From Microbacterium aurantiacum (lineage in GTDB: Bacteria > Actinomycetota > Actinomycetes > Actinomycetales > Microbacteriaceae): a stretch of DNA of 64,000 nucleotides. Below the pieces are notes generated by a model that was given only the letters and a program-made list of their open reading frames with translations, was not told the DNA's origin and searched no databases. Where the stretch lies: assembly GCF_002872075.1 (NCBI RefSeq), contig NZ_PGGU01000006.1:248001-312000 (forward strand), read 5' to 3'. This document shows, piece by piece, positions 17,031 through 26,071 of the stretch. The first letter of the stretch is position 1. The number at the start of each line of letters is the position of its first letter. Position numbers and translations under genes: made by a program.

Positions 17031-17032
17031 GG

Positions 17033-18010
17033 TCAGTCCTCCGTGAGTGCCGTGAAGGCGGTTTCGAGTGTGGGAGCGGCGATCTCCAGGTCATGCGCGC
17101 CGGCGGCGAGCAGCGCGCGGGCGACGGCGTCGGAGTCGGATGCCCGCAGGCTGAGTCGATCCGCATCCAGCCGCACGTCGACGACTCCGGACATCGCCCG
17201 CAGCGAGGCGACGAGATCCGCCGACCCACCGGCCGCGACGGATGCGGAGATCGTGCGTTCCCCCAGACCGGCGCGCAGCCGCGCCGTCGGGGCATCGGCC
17301 ACGATCGTGCCGCGATGCATCACCACCGTGCGGTGGGCGAACTGCTCCGCCTCTTCGAGATAGTGGGTCGCGAAGATGATCGTGCGGCCGGCATCCGCAT
17401 CCGCTCGCATGACGTCCCAGAAGTGGCGTCGTGCCGTGACGTCCATTCCCGCCGTCGGCTCGTCCAGCACGAGGATGTCGGGATCGGAGACCATCGCGAG
17501 TGCGAACTTCACACGCTGCTGCTCACCACCGGAGCACTTCGACACACGGCGCCGGGCGAGGTGCACGAGATCGGCCCTCGCCATGACCGAGGCGACCCGG
17601 GCCAGGGCCGCGGCACCATACAGAGACGCGATGAGCCGGACGGTCTCCTGCACCGTCAGATCCGACAGGAGGCCGCCGGTCTGCAGCACGGCGGCGATCG
17701 ATCCGCCCGCCGTCGCACGGTCGGGCGTCGAGCCCAGCACGCGCACCGTGCCCTCGCTCGGCTCGATGAGGCCGAGGAGCATGTCGAGCGTGGTCGTCTT
17801 GCCCGCGCCGTTCGGTCCGAGCAGGGCGACGACCTCGCCACGACGCACGGTCAGGTCGACGCCGTCGACCGCCTGGACGCGCCGCTCGCCGCCACCGAAA
17901 TGACGGCGGACCCCGGTGAGTTCGATGACGATGGAGCTGTCTGCCGACAGGTCGGCGGTCGGCCGCTCGGCGACCTGCGTCGCCGAGCCGTGCGCTGGTG
18001 TCGTGTTCAT
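17033..18010 (-). CDS. ABC transporter ATP-binding protein
   Basis: A 325-residue ATPase of an ABC-2 exporter. Walker A is GPNGAGKTT (Lys71), with a Q-loop in AAVLQTGGL, signature SGGEQQRVKFA, Walker B DILVLDEPTAGMD and an H-loop FATHYLEEAE. The residue before the signature is Cys where Leu is usual (KCSGGEQ), a tolerated variation. A C-terminal accessory domain of about 80 residues follows. This is the first gene of the four-gene operon with the permease, kinase and regulator. Confidence 0.93.
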   Translation of the reverse strand: MNTTPAHGSATQVAERPTADLSADSSIVIELTGVRRHFGGGERRVQAVDGVDLTVRRGEVVALLGPNGAGKTTTLDMLLGLIEPSEGTVRVLGSTPDRATAGGSIAAVLQTGGLLSDLTVQETVRLIASLYGAAALARVASVMARADLVHLARRRVSKCSGGEQQRVKFALAMVSDPDILVLDEPTAGMDVTARRHFWDVMRADADAGRTIIFATHYLEEAEQFAHRTVVMHRGTIVADAPTARLRAGLGERTISASVAAGGSADLVASLRAMSGVVDVRLDADRLSLRASDSDAVARALLAAGAHDLEIAAPTLETAFTALTED

Positions 18011-18066
18011 ACCTCCAGCGTGGTCGCCCGGCGGCCACGGCGCCGGACGGCGATGTCACGTTCTCG

Positions 18067-18084
18067 GCATGACACCTGTCATGC
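18067..18084. promoter_or_regulatory. Perfect palindrome GCATGACA-N2-TGTCATGC
   Basis: An 18-bp inverted repeat 57 bp upstream of the ABC-kinase-regulator operon start, with a further TGTCAC half-site at about 18053. Its position and form suit a NarL/LuxR-type response-regulator dimer, here probably autoregulatory. Confidence 0.55.
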
Positions 18085-18121
18085 GATCGCTCGGTCCGCT
18101 CCTGTTCGCGAGAGGGACGGC

Positions 18122-19993
18122 TCAGCGGGCCGGCAGCAGCGCGCCCTCGAGGAACCCTTCCAGAGCTGCCGCTGCCGATAGCGGTAGCACAGCGGCGACA
18201 TACTGATCCGGGCGTACGACGACGACGACGCCGTCGCGCGACAGCTCCCGCTCGGCGAAGATGTCGGCGCTGGTCCATACGGTCGGGCCGGCCGCGTAGA
18301 CCTTCTCCCAGTCGGTCAGGCCCAGCGGCCCGGTCTTCGGCAGGAACAACTCCGGTGCCGAGGTGATCTCGAACTCGTCGTACCGCTGCTGATAGACCGC
18401 CTTCACATCGAAGACGGCATCCGGGTCGGCATCCGCAGGAGTGAACCGGGCGAGCACGGGCGCGACGGCCTCGGCCCACGACCGGAGCGCGTCGCCCGAC
18501 GCGTCGGCGAATGCGTAGATCCGCCAGCGGCCGTCCGCCTTCGCGTGGTGCCCGAGATGCACGGCGTTGCCGTCGCACACCCGGGTGACCTCGACCGACT
18601 TGAAGCGCTTGCCGAGCGGGAAGCCGGCGGCGAGCCCCTGGTGCTCGTCATCCGCCACGATCTCCGACCTGCCGTACTGCGTCATGAACCCCGACGGGAA
18701 CTCCGCTGTGGCGAGGTAGTAGGTCGCGAGGTCCTGCGGGTCGGAGATCTCCCCTGGCTTGCGCGCCATCAGCGCCGACCATTCCTTGTCGAAGTCGATG
18801 AGCTGCTGCGCCACCGGCTTGCGCTCGGCGGAGTACGTCGCGAGCAGCGACTCCGGACTGCGTCCGGTGAGCACCGATCCCAGCTTCCAGCCGAGGTTGA
18901 AGCCGTCCTGCATCGAGACGTTCATGCCCTGTCCGGCCTTGGCGCTGTGCGTGTGGCATGCGTCGCCGGTGAGGAACACGTGCGGGGTGCGCCCTGAGCC
19001 GTCGATCACATCGTCGAAGCCGTCGGTGACCCGATGCCCGACCTCGTAGACGCTGTGCCAGGCGACCTGCTTCACATCGAGGGTGTATGGATGCAGGATC
19101 GCATTGGCCCTGCGGATGATCTCGCCGATCGGCGTCTGCCGCACCCGATGGTTGTCATCGCCGGCGACCTCGCCGAGGTCGATGTACATGCGGGAGAGAT
19201 AGCCGCCCTCGCGCGGGATGTGCAGGATGTTGCCCGCCTCGGAATTGATCGCGCACTTGGTGCGCCAGTCCGGGAAGTCGGTGTTGACGACCACATCCAT
19301 GACTCCCCAGGCATGCGCCGAGAAGGCGCCGACGTGCGTGCGTCCGATCGCGTCGCGGACACCGCTGCGCGCGCCGTCGCAGCCGACGACGTACTTCGCC
19401 CGCACGGTCCGCTCCTCGCCGGCGCGCTCGCCGGCCACATGCCGCAGGCGCACCTCGACCGGGTACTCGCCGACCTCGTGCACCACGAGACCGGCGAACT
19501 CCACGCCGTAGTCGGGGACGATCCGGCCCGGTCCGTGCGCCGCCGCCTCGGCGAAGTAGTCGAGCACGCGCGCCTGGTTCACGATCAGATGCGGGAACTC
19601 GCTGATCTTCAGCGCGTAGTCCTCGGTCCGCGAGGTGCGGATGATGTTCTGCGTGTTCGCGGGATCCGGTGCCCAGAAGTTCATCCAGCCGATGTTGTAC
19701 GCCTCGGCGACGATCCGCTCCGCGAATCCGAACGCCTGGAAGGTCTCGACGCTGCGGGGCTGGATGCCGTCGGCCTGGCCGAGGACGAGTCGTCCGTCGC
19801 GCTTCTCGATGATGCGGGTGCTGACATCCGGGTACTGCGACATCTGCGCGGCGAGGAGCATGCCGGCGGGGCCGGAGCCCACGATGAGCACGTCGAGCTC
19901 GTCGGGGAGGTCGGATGGGCGATCGAGGCCGATGCCCGCGGCATCCTGCACGCGCGGGTCCCCGGAGACATAGCCGTGGTGGTGGAACTGCAT
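18122..19993 (-). CDS. FAD-dependent aromatic monooxygenase (phenol/3-hydroxybenzoate hydroxylase-like)
   Basis: A 623-residue single-component flavoprotein hydroxylase. The FAD motif is VLIVGSGPAGMLLA, the DG motif VGCDGARSGVR, and the GD motif VFLTGDACHTHSAKAGQGMN; a C-terminal thioredoxin-like dimerisation domain follows, as in phenol 2-monooxygenase and MobA (3-hydroxybenzoate 4-hydroxylase). It should use NAD(P)H and O2 to ortho-hydroxylate a phenolic acid. Its neighbours encode homoprotocatechuate cleavage, so a hydroxyphenylacetate giving 3,4-dihydroxyphenylacetate is the attractive substrate, though 3-hydroxybenzoate is equally possible by similarity. It is divergent from the IclR gene, with twin operators between. 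Confidence 0.85.
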   Translation of the reverse strand: MQFHHHGYVSGDPRVQDAAGIGLDRPSDLPDELDVLIVGSGPAGMLLAAQMSQYPDVSTRIIEKRDGRLVLGQADGIQPRSVETFQAFGFAERIVAEAYNIGWMNFWAPDPANTQNIIRTSRTEDYALKISEFPHLIVNQARVLDYFAEAAAHGPGRIVPDYGVEFAGLVVHEVGEYPVEVRLRHVAGERAGEERTVRAKYVVGCDGARSGVRDAIGRTHVGAFSAHAWGVMDVVVNTDFPDWRTKCAINSEAGNILHIPREGGYLSRMYIDLGEVAGDDNHRVRQTPIGEIIRRANAILHPYTLDVKQVAWHSVYEVGHRVTDGFDDVIDGSGRTPHVFLTGDACHTHSAKAGQGMNVSMQDGFNLGWKLGSVLTGRSPESLLATYSAERKPVAQQLIDFDKEWSALMARKPGEISDPQDLATYYLATAEFPSGFMTQYGRSEIVADDEHQGLAAGFPLGKRFKSVEVTRVCDGNAVHLGHHAKADGRWRIYAFADASGDALRSWAEAVAPVLARFTPADADPDAVFDVKAVYQQRYDEFEITSAPELFLPKTGPLGLTDWEKVYAAGPTVWTSADIFAERELSRDGVVVVVRPDQYVAAVLPLSAAAALEGFLEGALLPAR

Positions 19994-20044
19994 CGTCGTC
20001 GATTCCTTCCGACTGCTTCGTCAGTCTTGCTTCCCCGAACCGCT

Positions 20045-20061
20045 TGTTCTATATTCGAACA
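20045..20061. promoter_or_regulatory. IclR-type operator, copy 1 (TGTTC-N7-GAACA)
   Basis: A perfect 5-bp-arm inverted repeat in the monooxygenase/iclR divergent region. Its centre (20053) is 20 bp from that of copy 2, two helical turns. Confidence 0.7.
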
Positions 20062-20065
20062 TGCC

Positions 20066-20080
20066 GTTCTACTATTGAAC
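20066..20080. promoter_or_regulatory. IclR-type operator, copy 2 (GTTC-N7-GAAC)
   Basis: Same architecture as copy 1 with 4-bp arms; the outer base pair is broken. It lies nearer the iclR gene. Confidence 0.6.
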
Positions 20081-20123
20081 ACATCGTATGCGCACACCCC
20101 TCTGAGCACAAGAGAGCGAAGCA

Positions 20124-20828
20124 ATGACTGAGCCCGGATCACCCGCCTCGCAGACCCTGAGTCGCGGCATCCGGATCCTCGAGATCCTCGCCGACGCGCG
20201 CGGCCCGCTGGCCATCGACGAGATCTCGACGCGTCTCGGGGTGCATCGTTCGATCGCCTACCGCCTGCTGCGGACCCTCGAGGATCATCGACTCGTCGGC
20301 CGCGACGCGGCCGGCGCCGTCAGCCTGGGTGCACGGATGGCCGCACTCGCCGCGGGCGTCGCACACGACCTCCAGGCCGAGGCGCTGCCCGAACTCACCG
20401 CGGTCGCCAACGACCTCGGCATGACCTGCTTCCTCGCCGTGCTCGACGGCGAGGAGTGCATCACGCTCGCGAGCGTCGAGCCCCGGCACGCCGTCGCCAG
20501 CGTCGCGCAGCGCCCCGGCGCCCGGCATCCGGTCACCGCCGGCGCGCCCGGCAAGGCGATCCTCACGCAGATCCCGTCGTCGGACTGGAACGCGGATGTC
20601 GACGCGCGTCTGCGGGCAGAGGTCGAGACGACGAGCCGACGCGGCTACGCGACAAGTCACGACGAGGTGATCCCGACCGTGCAGTCCGTCGCCGTGCCGC
20701 TCGTGCTCCGCGGGCACCGACCGGCCGCGATCGCCGTCGTCCACGTCGCCACCTCTCTCGACGACGCGGACATCGCCGCCCGCCTGCAGCGTTCGGCATC
20801 CGTCATCCGCGAGGCACTCGACGGCTGA
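20124..20828 (+). CDS. IclR-family transcriptional regulator
   Basis: A 234-residue IclR protein. The N-terminal winged HTH spans about residues 9-70 (LSRGIRILEILADARGPLAI, then RLGVHRSIAYRLLRTLED). The C-terminal effector-binding domain has GAPGKAIL and SRRGYATSHDEV motifs. Family members control aromatic catabolism and bind the pathway substrate or intermediate. It is divergent from the flavin hydroxylase, and the two TGTTC/GAAC repeats between them are the likely binding sites. The start ATG at 20124 fits the HTH position. Confidence 0.92.
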   Translation: MTEPGSPASQTLSRGIRILEILADARGPLAIDEISTRLGVHRSIAYRLLRTLEDHRLVGRDAAGAVSLGARMAALAAGVAHDLQAEALPELTAVANDLGMTCFLAVLDGEECITLASVEPRHAVASVAQRPGARHPVTAGAPGKAILTQIPSSDWNADVDARLRAEVETTSRRGYATSHDEVIPTVQSVAVPLVLRGHRPAAIAVVHVATSLDDADIAARLQRSASVIREALDG

Positions 20829-20846
20829 GCGGCCGCATCGGAGCCA

Positions 20847-20900
20847 GGGGGATGGATTCCGACGGTTCCGCAGCCCGCGGACCGGCGGAATCCATCCCCC
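20847..20900. terminator. Bidirectional terminator between iclR and MHS transporter
   Basis: A 15-bp perfect stem: 20847-20861 (GGGGGATGGATTCCG) pairs with 20886-20900. The loop is 24 nt. It sits between convergent genes and lacks a long T run. Confidence 0.75.
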
Positions 20901-20907
20901 GCCAGGC

Positions 20908-22287
20908 TCAGGCCCGCGACATCCCGTAGATCGGGCTGACGGCCTGCTCCGCTTCATGGTCGGGGCCGAGCGGGATGCCGGAGCGGTCGCGCAGCAGCAG
21001 CGTCGCGATGAGGCCGAGCACGGTCATCCCGGCGAGGTACCAGGTCACCGCGTCGGTCGAGCCCGTCGCCGCGACGATGGCCGTGGCGATCGTCGGAGCG
21101 AACGCACCGCCGGCGATCGCACCGATCGCGTACGAGATCGAGACACCGGAGAACCGGATGGATGCCGGGAACAGCTCGGCGTAGAGCGCCGCCTGCGGCC
21201 CGTAGGTGAATCCGAGGCCGATGGTGAGGATCGCGAGACCCGCGAACAGGGGCAGGATCTCGCCGGTGTTCACCAGCGGGAACAGGGCGAACACGCCGCC
21301 GAGCTGAAGGACCCAGCCGATGATGTACGTCGTACGGCGTCCGATCCGATCCGAGATCCATCCGGCGAAGAGGGTCGAGATCAGCCACGTGACGGCCGAT
21401 CCGGCGACCGCCCACAGCACCGGCCCGCGCTCGAGCCCGATCGAGCCCTCGGGGTTGGTGGCGTAGCCCTGGATGTAGCCGCCGGTCGTCATGTAGCCGA
21501 CGGCGTTGTTGCCTGCGAACACGAGCGCGGCGATGACCACGAGGAGCGCGTGCTTGGCGAAGAGCTGCACGATCGGCATCCGCGCCTTCTCCTTGCGCTC
21601 GGCGAGCTCCGCGAACACCGGGCTCTCCTCGACCTTGCGCCGCACGTAGTAGCCGACGAGGATCAGCACGACGCTGAGCAGGAACGGGATGCGCCAGCCC
21701 CAGGCGAGGAACTGGTCCCCCGGCGCGATGACCGTCATCAGGGCCATGACGCCCGAGGCGAGCAGCAGGCCGAGCGGCACGCCGATCTGCGGGGAGGCGC
21801 CGAAGACGCCGCGCTTCGCCTTCGGCGCGTGCTCGACGGCCATCAGCACCGCGCCGCCCCACTCGCCGCCCGCCGAGATCCCCTGCAGAATGCGCAGGAG
21901 CACCAGCAGGATGGGCGCCATCATTCCGATCGCCTCGTAGGTCGGCAGCATGCCGATCAGCGCGGTCGCCGCGCCCATGAGGATCAGCGTCCACATCAGC
22001 ACGGTCTTGCGTCCGAGCTTGTCGCCGAAGTGACCGGCGAGGAATGCCCCGAGCGGTCGGAACAGGAAGCTGACGCCGACGGTGGCGAAGCCGATCAAAG
22101 CGCTGTTCTGCCCGAGCGGGGCGAAGAAGAGCTGCCCGAACACGAGCCCGACGGCTGTGGCGTAGATGAAGAAGTCGTACCACTCCACAGTGGTGCCGAC
22201 GACGGTGGCGAAGACGACGCGGCGACGATCGGCCGCGGTCGCGATGGTGCCGGTGGGAGTGAACCCACCCTGTGACTGCCCGCTCAT
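20908..22287 (-). CDS. MFS transporter, metabolite:H+ symporter (MHS) type
   Basis: A 459-residue, 12-helix transporter. The MHS/ShiA-like start VVFATVVGTTVEWYDFFIYA and the signature loops GHFGDKLGRKTV and GWISDRIGRRTT are clear. MHS members import shikimate, dicarboxylates and aromatic acids with protons. It faces the hpa-type operon across a 131-bp divergent region, so it probably imports the aromatic acid that feeds it. AAGGAG stands seven bases before the ATG. Confidence 0.9.
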   Translation of the reverse strand: MSGQSQGGFTPTGTIATAADRRRVVFATVVGTTVEWYDFFIYATAVGLVFGQLFFAPLGQNSALIGFATVGVSFLFRPLGAFLAGHFGDKLGRKTVLMWTLILMGAATALIGMLPTYEAIGMMAPILLVLLRILQGISAGGEWGGAVLMAVEHAPKAKRGVFGASPQIGVPLGLLLASGVMALMTVIAPGDQFLAWGWRIPFLLSVVLILVGYYVRRKVEESPVFAELAERKEKARMPIVQLFAKHALLVVIAALVFAGNNAVGYMTTGGYIQGYATNPEGSIGLERGPVLWAVAGSAVTWLISTLFAGWISDRIGRRTTYIIGWVLQLGGVFALFPLVNTGEILPLFAGLAILTIGLGFTYGPQAALYAELFPASIRFSGVSISYAIGAIAGGAFAPTIATAIVAATGSTDAVTWYLAGMTVLGLIATLLLRDRSGIPLGPDHEAEQAVSPIYGMSRA

Positions 22288-22340
22288 GGGGTGTCTCCTT
22301 ATGGTTGTGACGGCGTTGTCACGGCATGCGCATTCGGCGC

Positions 22341-22370
22341 TTGCCGAGGGATGACACGATGATATATGAT
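22341..22370 (+). promoter_or_regulatory. Probable sigma-70-type promoter of the hpa operon
   Basis: TTGCCG (22341-22346) and TATGAT (22365-22370) are 18 bp apart. Transcription would start near 22377, 42 nt before the GTG start with its GAGGAGG ribosome site. The AT-rich stretch around 22361-22378 may also hold the GntR site. Confidence 0.55.
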
Positions 22371-22418
22371 TTCAAATACGACGCACAAGGCGTCCCAGAC
22401 GAGCGCGAGGAGGCGCCA

Positions 22419-23879
22419 GTGACGGTTCCCGGTGAACGCCCCGGCAAGATCATCGCCATCCATCTGAGCTACGCCTCCCGCGCCGACCAGCGCGGCCGGC
22501 GCCCGGCCGCCCCCTCCTACTTCTTCAAGCCGGCAAGTTCCATCGGCATCACCGGCGGCACCGTCGAGCGGCCCGCCGGCACCGAGCTCCTCGCCTTCGA
22601 GGGCGAGATCGCCCTCGTCATCGGCACCGCCGCGCGCCACGTCTCCCAGGCCGACGCCTGGGATCACGTCGGGTGGGTCACGGCATCCAACGACCTCGGC
22701 CTCTACGACCTCCGTGCGAACGACAAAGGTTCGAACGTCCGCTCCAAGGGCGGTGACGGGTTCACCCCGCTCGGCCCTGAGTTGATCGACGCCCGCTCCG
22801 TCGCTCCGGATGCCCTGCGCGTGCGCGCCTGGGTGAACGGCGAGCTCCGCCAGGACGACACCACCGCCGGACTGATCTTCCCCTTGACGCAGCTGGTCGC
22901 CGACCTCTCCCAGCACTTCACACTGGAGCCGGGCGACGTCATCCTCACGGGAACCCCGGCCGGGTCGTCCGTCATCGTGCCCGGCGACGTCGTGGAGGTG
23001 GAGGTGGATGCACCGGATGCGCCGGGTGCGCCGACCTCAGGACGCCTCGTCACGACCGTCGTCCAGGGCGAGGTGCCCTTCGACCCGGAACTCGGTTCGC
23101 TCCCCGCCGTCGACGACCTGCAGCGCACCGAAGCCTGGGGGTCCCGTGAGGAGGCCGGGCTCGCCCCGCTCTCCGAGGAATCGGTCCTCTCCCCCGAACT
23201 CCGCGCGAAGCTGATGGAAGCGCCGACCGCCGGCCTCTCCGCCCAGCTGCGCAAGCGCGGTCACCACTCCTGCTTCATCGATGGCGTCGCGGCGAACATC
23301 CCCGGCAGCAAGATCGTCGGCACCGCCAAAACCCTCCGGTTCGTGCCGTTCCGCGAAGACCTGTTCAAGACCCACGGCGGCGGCTACAACGCCCAGAAGC
23401 GCGCGTTCGATGCCGTGAACGAGGGCGAGATCATCGTGATCGAGGCCCGCGGCGACGCCAGCACCGGCACGCTCGGCGACATCCTCGCGCTGCGCGCCAT
23501 GGCGCGGGGAGCCGCCGGCGTCGTCACCGACGGCGGCGTGCGCGACTTCGACGCCGTCGCGGAGATCGGGCTGCCTGTCTTCTCGAAGGGCGCGCATCCC
23601 TCCGTCCTCGGACGCAAGCATGTGCCCTGGGACTTCGACGTCACCATCGCCTGCGGCGGCGCCAGCGTGCAGCCCGGCGACATCATCGTCGGCGACGGCG
23701 ACGGCGTGATCGTCATCCCGCCCTCTCTCGCCGAGCAGGTCGTCGACGACACGCTCGCGCAGGAGGTCGAGGACGCCTGGATCGCCGAGCAGGTCGCCGC
23801 AGGCAACCCGGTCGACGGCCTGTTCCCGATGAACGCCGAGTGGCGCGCACGCTACGAAGCCGAGATGGGTTCGCGATGA
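22419..23879 (+). CDS. Fusion of FAH-family hydrolase/isomerase/decarboxylase and RraA-like domain
   Basis: A 486-residue two-domain protein. Residues about 1-235 are an FAH-superfamily domain of HpaG type (FEGEIALVIGTAA metal-ligand region; DVILTGTPAGSSVIVPGD). Residues about 285-470 are RraA-like, with ARGDASTGTLGDILALRA and GAAGVVTDGGVRDF, the metal/substrate motif of HMG/CHA aldolase-oxaloacetate decarboxylases. E. coli HpaG instead carries two FAH repeats. In context it should decarboxylate/isomerise the tricarboxylate from the HpaE step; the RraA half may supply the decarboxylase. The GTG start is fixed by GAGGAGG five bases upstream and by the promoter position. It overlaps the gntR gene as ATGA. 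Confidence 0.85.
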   Translation: MTVPGERPGKIIAIHLSYASRADQRGRRPAAPSYFFKPASSIGITGGTVERPAGTELLAFEGEIALVIGTAARHVSQADAWDHVGWVTASNDLGLYDLRANDKGSNVRSKGGDGFTPLGPELIDARSVAPDALRVRAWVNGELRQDDTTAGLIFPLTQLVADLSQHFTLEPGDVILTGTPAGSSVIVPGDVVEVEVDAPDAPGAPTSGRLVTTVVQGEVPFDPELGSLPAVDDLQRTEAWGSREEAGLAPLSEESVLSPELRAKLMEAPTAGLSAQLRKRGHHSCFIDGVAANIPGSKIVGTAKTLRFVPFREDLFKTHGGGYNAQKRAFDAVNEGEIIVIEARGDASTGTLGDILALRAMARGAAGVVTDGGVRDFDAVAEIGLPVFSKGAHPSVLGRKHVPWDFDVTIACGGASVQPGDIIVGDGDGVIVIPPSLAEQVVDDTLAQEVEDAWIAEQVAAGNPVDGLFPMNAEWRARYEAEMGSR

Positions 23880-24562
23880 CCGACCTCGCCACTCTCAGCA
23901 AGTCCGAGCAGGCGTACGCCTGGATCCGCTCGCGCATCTCCGGGCACACGTTCGGGCCTGGATACCGGCTGGTCCTGGGACCGATCGCCGATGAGCTCGG
24001 CATGAGCGTCGTGCCCGTGCGCGAGGCCATCCGCCGGCTCGAGGCCGAAGGGCTCGTGACGTTCGAGCGCAACGTCGGCGCGCGGGTCACACTCGTGGAC
24101 GAGACCGAGTACGCGCACACGATGGAGACGCTCGGCGTCGTCGAAGGCGTGGCCACCGCGCTCTCGGCCCCGTTCCTCGACGAAGCGGCGCTCGACGCCG
24201 CCCAGGCCGTCAACGACCGGATGGCGCGGCTGCTCGAGCACTTCGACGCGCACCTGTTCACCGAGCTGAACAGGCAGTTCCACTCCCTGCTCTTCGAGCC
24301 GTGCCCGAACCCGCACCTGCTCGACCTCGTGCACCGCGGCTGGTCCCGGCTCTCCGGCATCCGCGACTCCACCTTCGCCTCGGTTCCGGGCCGTGCCACG
24401 CACTCGGTCGCGGAGCACACGCAGATCCTCGACCTCATCCGATCCGGCGCCGACCCCCTCGAGATCGAACTCGCCGCCCGCAACCACCGCTGGCGCACCA
24501 AGGACGCATTCCTCGACGCACTGCACTCCCGTTCCCGTCATTCCTCCGGAGGAGACTCATGA
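23876..24562 (+). CDS. GntR-family transcriptional regulator
   Basis: A 228-residue GntR protein: winged HTH at residues about 8-72 (SKSEQAYAWIRSRISGHTF, VVPVREAIRRLEAEGLV) and a helical C-terminal FCD-like ligand domain. It is embedded in the hpa operon with ATGA overlaps at both ends, so it is co-expressed with the enzymes and likely autoregulates the promoter near 22341-22370. ATG 23876 replaces a longer frame that only shadows the preceding gene. Confidence 0.9.
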   Translation: MTDLATLSKSEQAYAWIRSRISGHTFGPGYRLVLGPIADELGMSVVPVREAIRRLEAEGLVTFERNVGARVTLVDETEYAHTMETLGVVEGVATALSAPFLDEAALDAAQAVNDRMARLLEHFDAHLFTELNRQFHSLLFEPCPNPHLLDLVHRGWSRLSGIRDSTFASVPGRATHSVAEHTQILDLIRSGADPLEIELAARNHRWRTKDAFLDALHSRSRHSSGGDS

Positions 24563-26058
24563 CCGCTTCACGCATCCCCACTGACCTGCCCGACCACATC
24601 CAGCACTACATCGACGGTTCCTTCGTCGATTCGGTCGACGGTGACACGTTCGACGTGCTCGATCCGGTGACCAACAAGACGTACACGACGGCAGCGGCCG
24701 GCAAGAAGGCCGACATCGAGCTCGCCGTCGCCGCGGCGAAGCGCGCGTTCGAGGAGGGCCCTTGGCCTCGGATGCTGCCGCGCGAGCGCTCGCGGGTGCT
24801 GCACCGCATCGCCGACATCGTCGAATCGCGCGATGCCCGCCTCGCCGAGCTCGAGTCCTACGACTCGGGCCTGCCGATCACGCAGGCGCTCGGCCAGGCG
24901 CGTCGCGCCGCCGAGAACTTCCGCTTCTTCGCCGACCTGATCGTCGCGCAGGCCGACGACGCGTTCAAGGTTCCCGGCAAGCAGATGAACTACGTCAACC
25001 GCAAGCCGATCGGCGTCGCCGGGCTCATCACGCCGTGGAACACGCCGTTCATGCTCGAATCCTGGAAGCTCGGGCCTGCACTCGCGACCGGCAACACCGT
25101 CGTACTCAAGCCCGCCGAGTTCACGCCGCTGTCGGCATCCCTCTGGGCCGGCATCTTCGAGGAGGCGGGCCTCCCCCGCGGCGTCTTCAACCTCGTCAAC
25201 GGCCTCGGCGAAGACGCCGGCGACGCGCTCGTGAAGCACCCGGACGTGCCCCTCATCTCCTTCACCGGCGAGAGCCGCACCGGACAGATCATCTTCGGCA
25301 ACGCGGCCCCCTTCCTCAAGGGCCTGTCGATGGAGCTGGGCGGCAAGTCGCCCGCCGTCGTCTTCGCCGATGCCGACATCGAGGCCGCGGTGGATGCGAC
25401 GATCTTCGGCGTCTTCTCCCTCAACGGCGAGCGCTGCACGGCCGGTGCCCGCATCCTCGTGGAGCGGTCGGTCTACGACGACTTCGTCGAGCGCTACGCG
25501 GCGCAGGCGAAGCGCGTGAAGGTCGGCTACCCGAACGACCCGGCCACCGAGGTCGGCGCCCTGGTGCACCCGGAGCACTACGAGAAGGTCATGAGCTACG
25601 TCGAGATCGGCAAGACGGAAGGGCGCCTCGTCGCCGGCGGCGGCCGCCCCAACGAGTTCCCCGAGGGCAACTTCGTGCAGCCGACGGTGTTCGCCGACGT
25701 CTCCCCCGACGCCCGGATCTTCCAGGAGGAGATCTTCGGCCCGGTCGTCGCGATCACGCCGTTCGACTCCGACGAGGAGGCGCTCGCGCTCGCGAACAAC
25801 ACGCGCTACGGCCTCGCCGCCTACATCTGGACGAACGACCTCAAGCGCGCGCACAACTTCGCCGGCGCCGTCGAGGCCGGCATGGTGTGGCTGAACAGCA
25901 ACAATGTGCGGGACCTCCGCACCCCGTTCGGCGGCGTGAAGGCGTCCGGTCTCGGCCACGAGGGCGGCTACCGCTCGATCGACTTCTACACCGATCAGCA
26001 GAGCGTGCACATCACGCTCGCGGCCCACTCGCACAACCCCACCTTCGGCAAGAACTGA
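24559..26058 (+). CDS. hpaE: 5-carboxymethyl-2-hydroxymuconate-semialdehyde dehydrogenase (HpaE-like ALDH)
   Basis: A 499-residue NAD-dependent aldehyde dehydrogenase. Signature motifs: LITPWNTPFMLESWKLGPAL (NAD site), LSMELGGKSPAVVFADAD (catalytic-base Glu) and FSLNGERCTAGARI with the catalytic Cys. The C-terminal FGGVKASGLGHEGG is family-typical. Placement between the ring-cleavage dioxygenase and the FAH enzyme assigns it to oxidation of the meta-cleavage semialdehyde to 5-carboxymethyl-2-hydroxymuconate. The start is set by GGAGGAG just upstream and the ATGA overlap with gntR; a longer frame upstream is a shadow. Confidence 0.88.
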   Translation: MTASRIPTDLPDHIQHYIDGSFVDSVDGDTFDVLDPVTNKTYTTAAAGKKADIELAVAAAKRAFEEGPWPRMLPRERSRVLHRIADIVESRDARLAELESYDSGLPITQALGQARRAAENFRFFADLIVAQADDAFKVPGKQMNYVNRKPIGVAGLITPWNTPFMLESWKLGPALATGNTVVLKPAEFTPLSASLWAGIFEEAGLPRGVFNLVNGLGEDAGDALVKHPDVPLISFTGESRTGQIIFGNAAPFLKGLSMELGGKSPAVVFADADIEAAVDATIFGVFSLNGERCTAGARILVERSVYDDFVERYAAQAKRVKVGYPNDPATEVGALVHPEHYEKVMSYVEIGKTEGRLVAGGGRPNEFPEGNFVQPTVFADVSPDARIFQEEIFGPVVAITPFDSDEEALALANNTRYGLAAYIWTNDLKRAHNFAGAVEAGMVWLNSNNVRDLRTPFGGVKASGLGHEGGYRSIDFYTDQQSVHITLAAHSHNPTFGKN

Positions 26059-26071
26059 CCTCATACCACCC

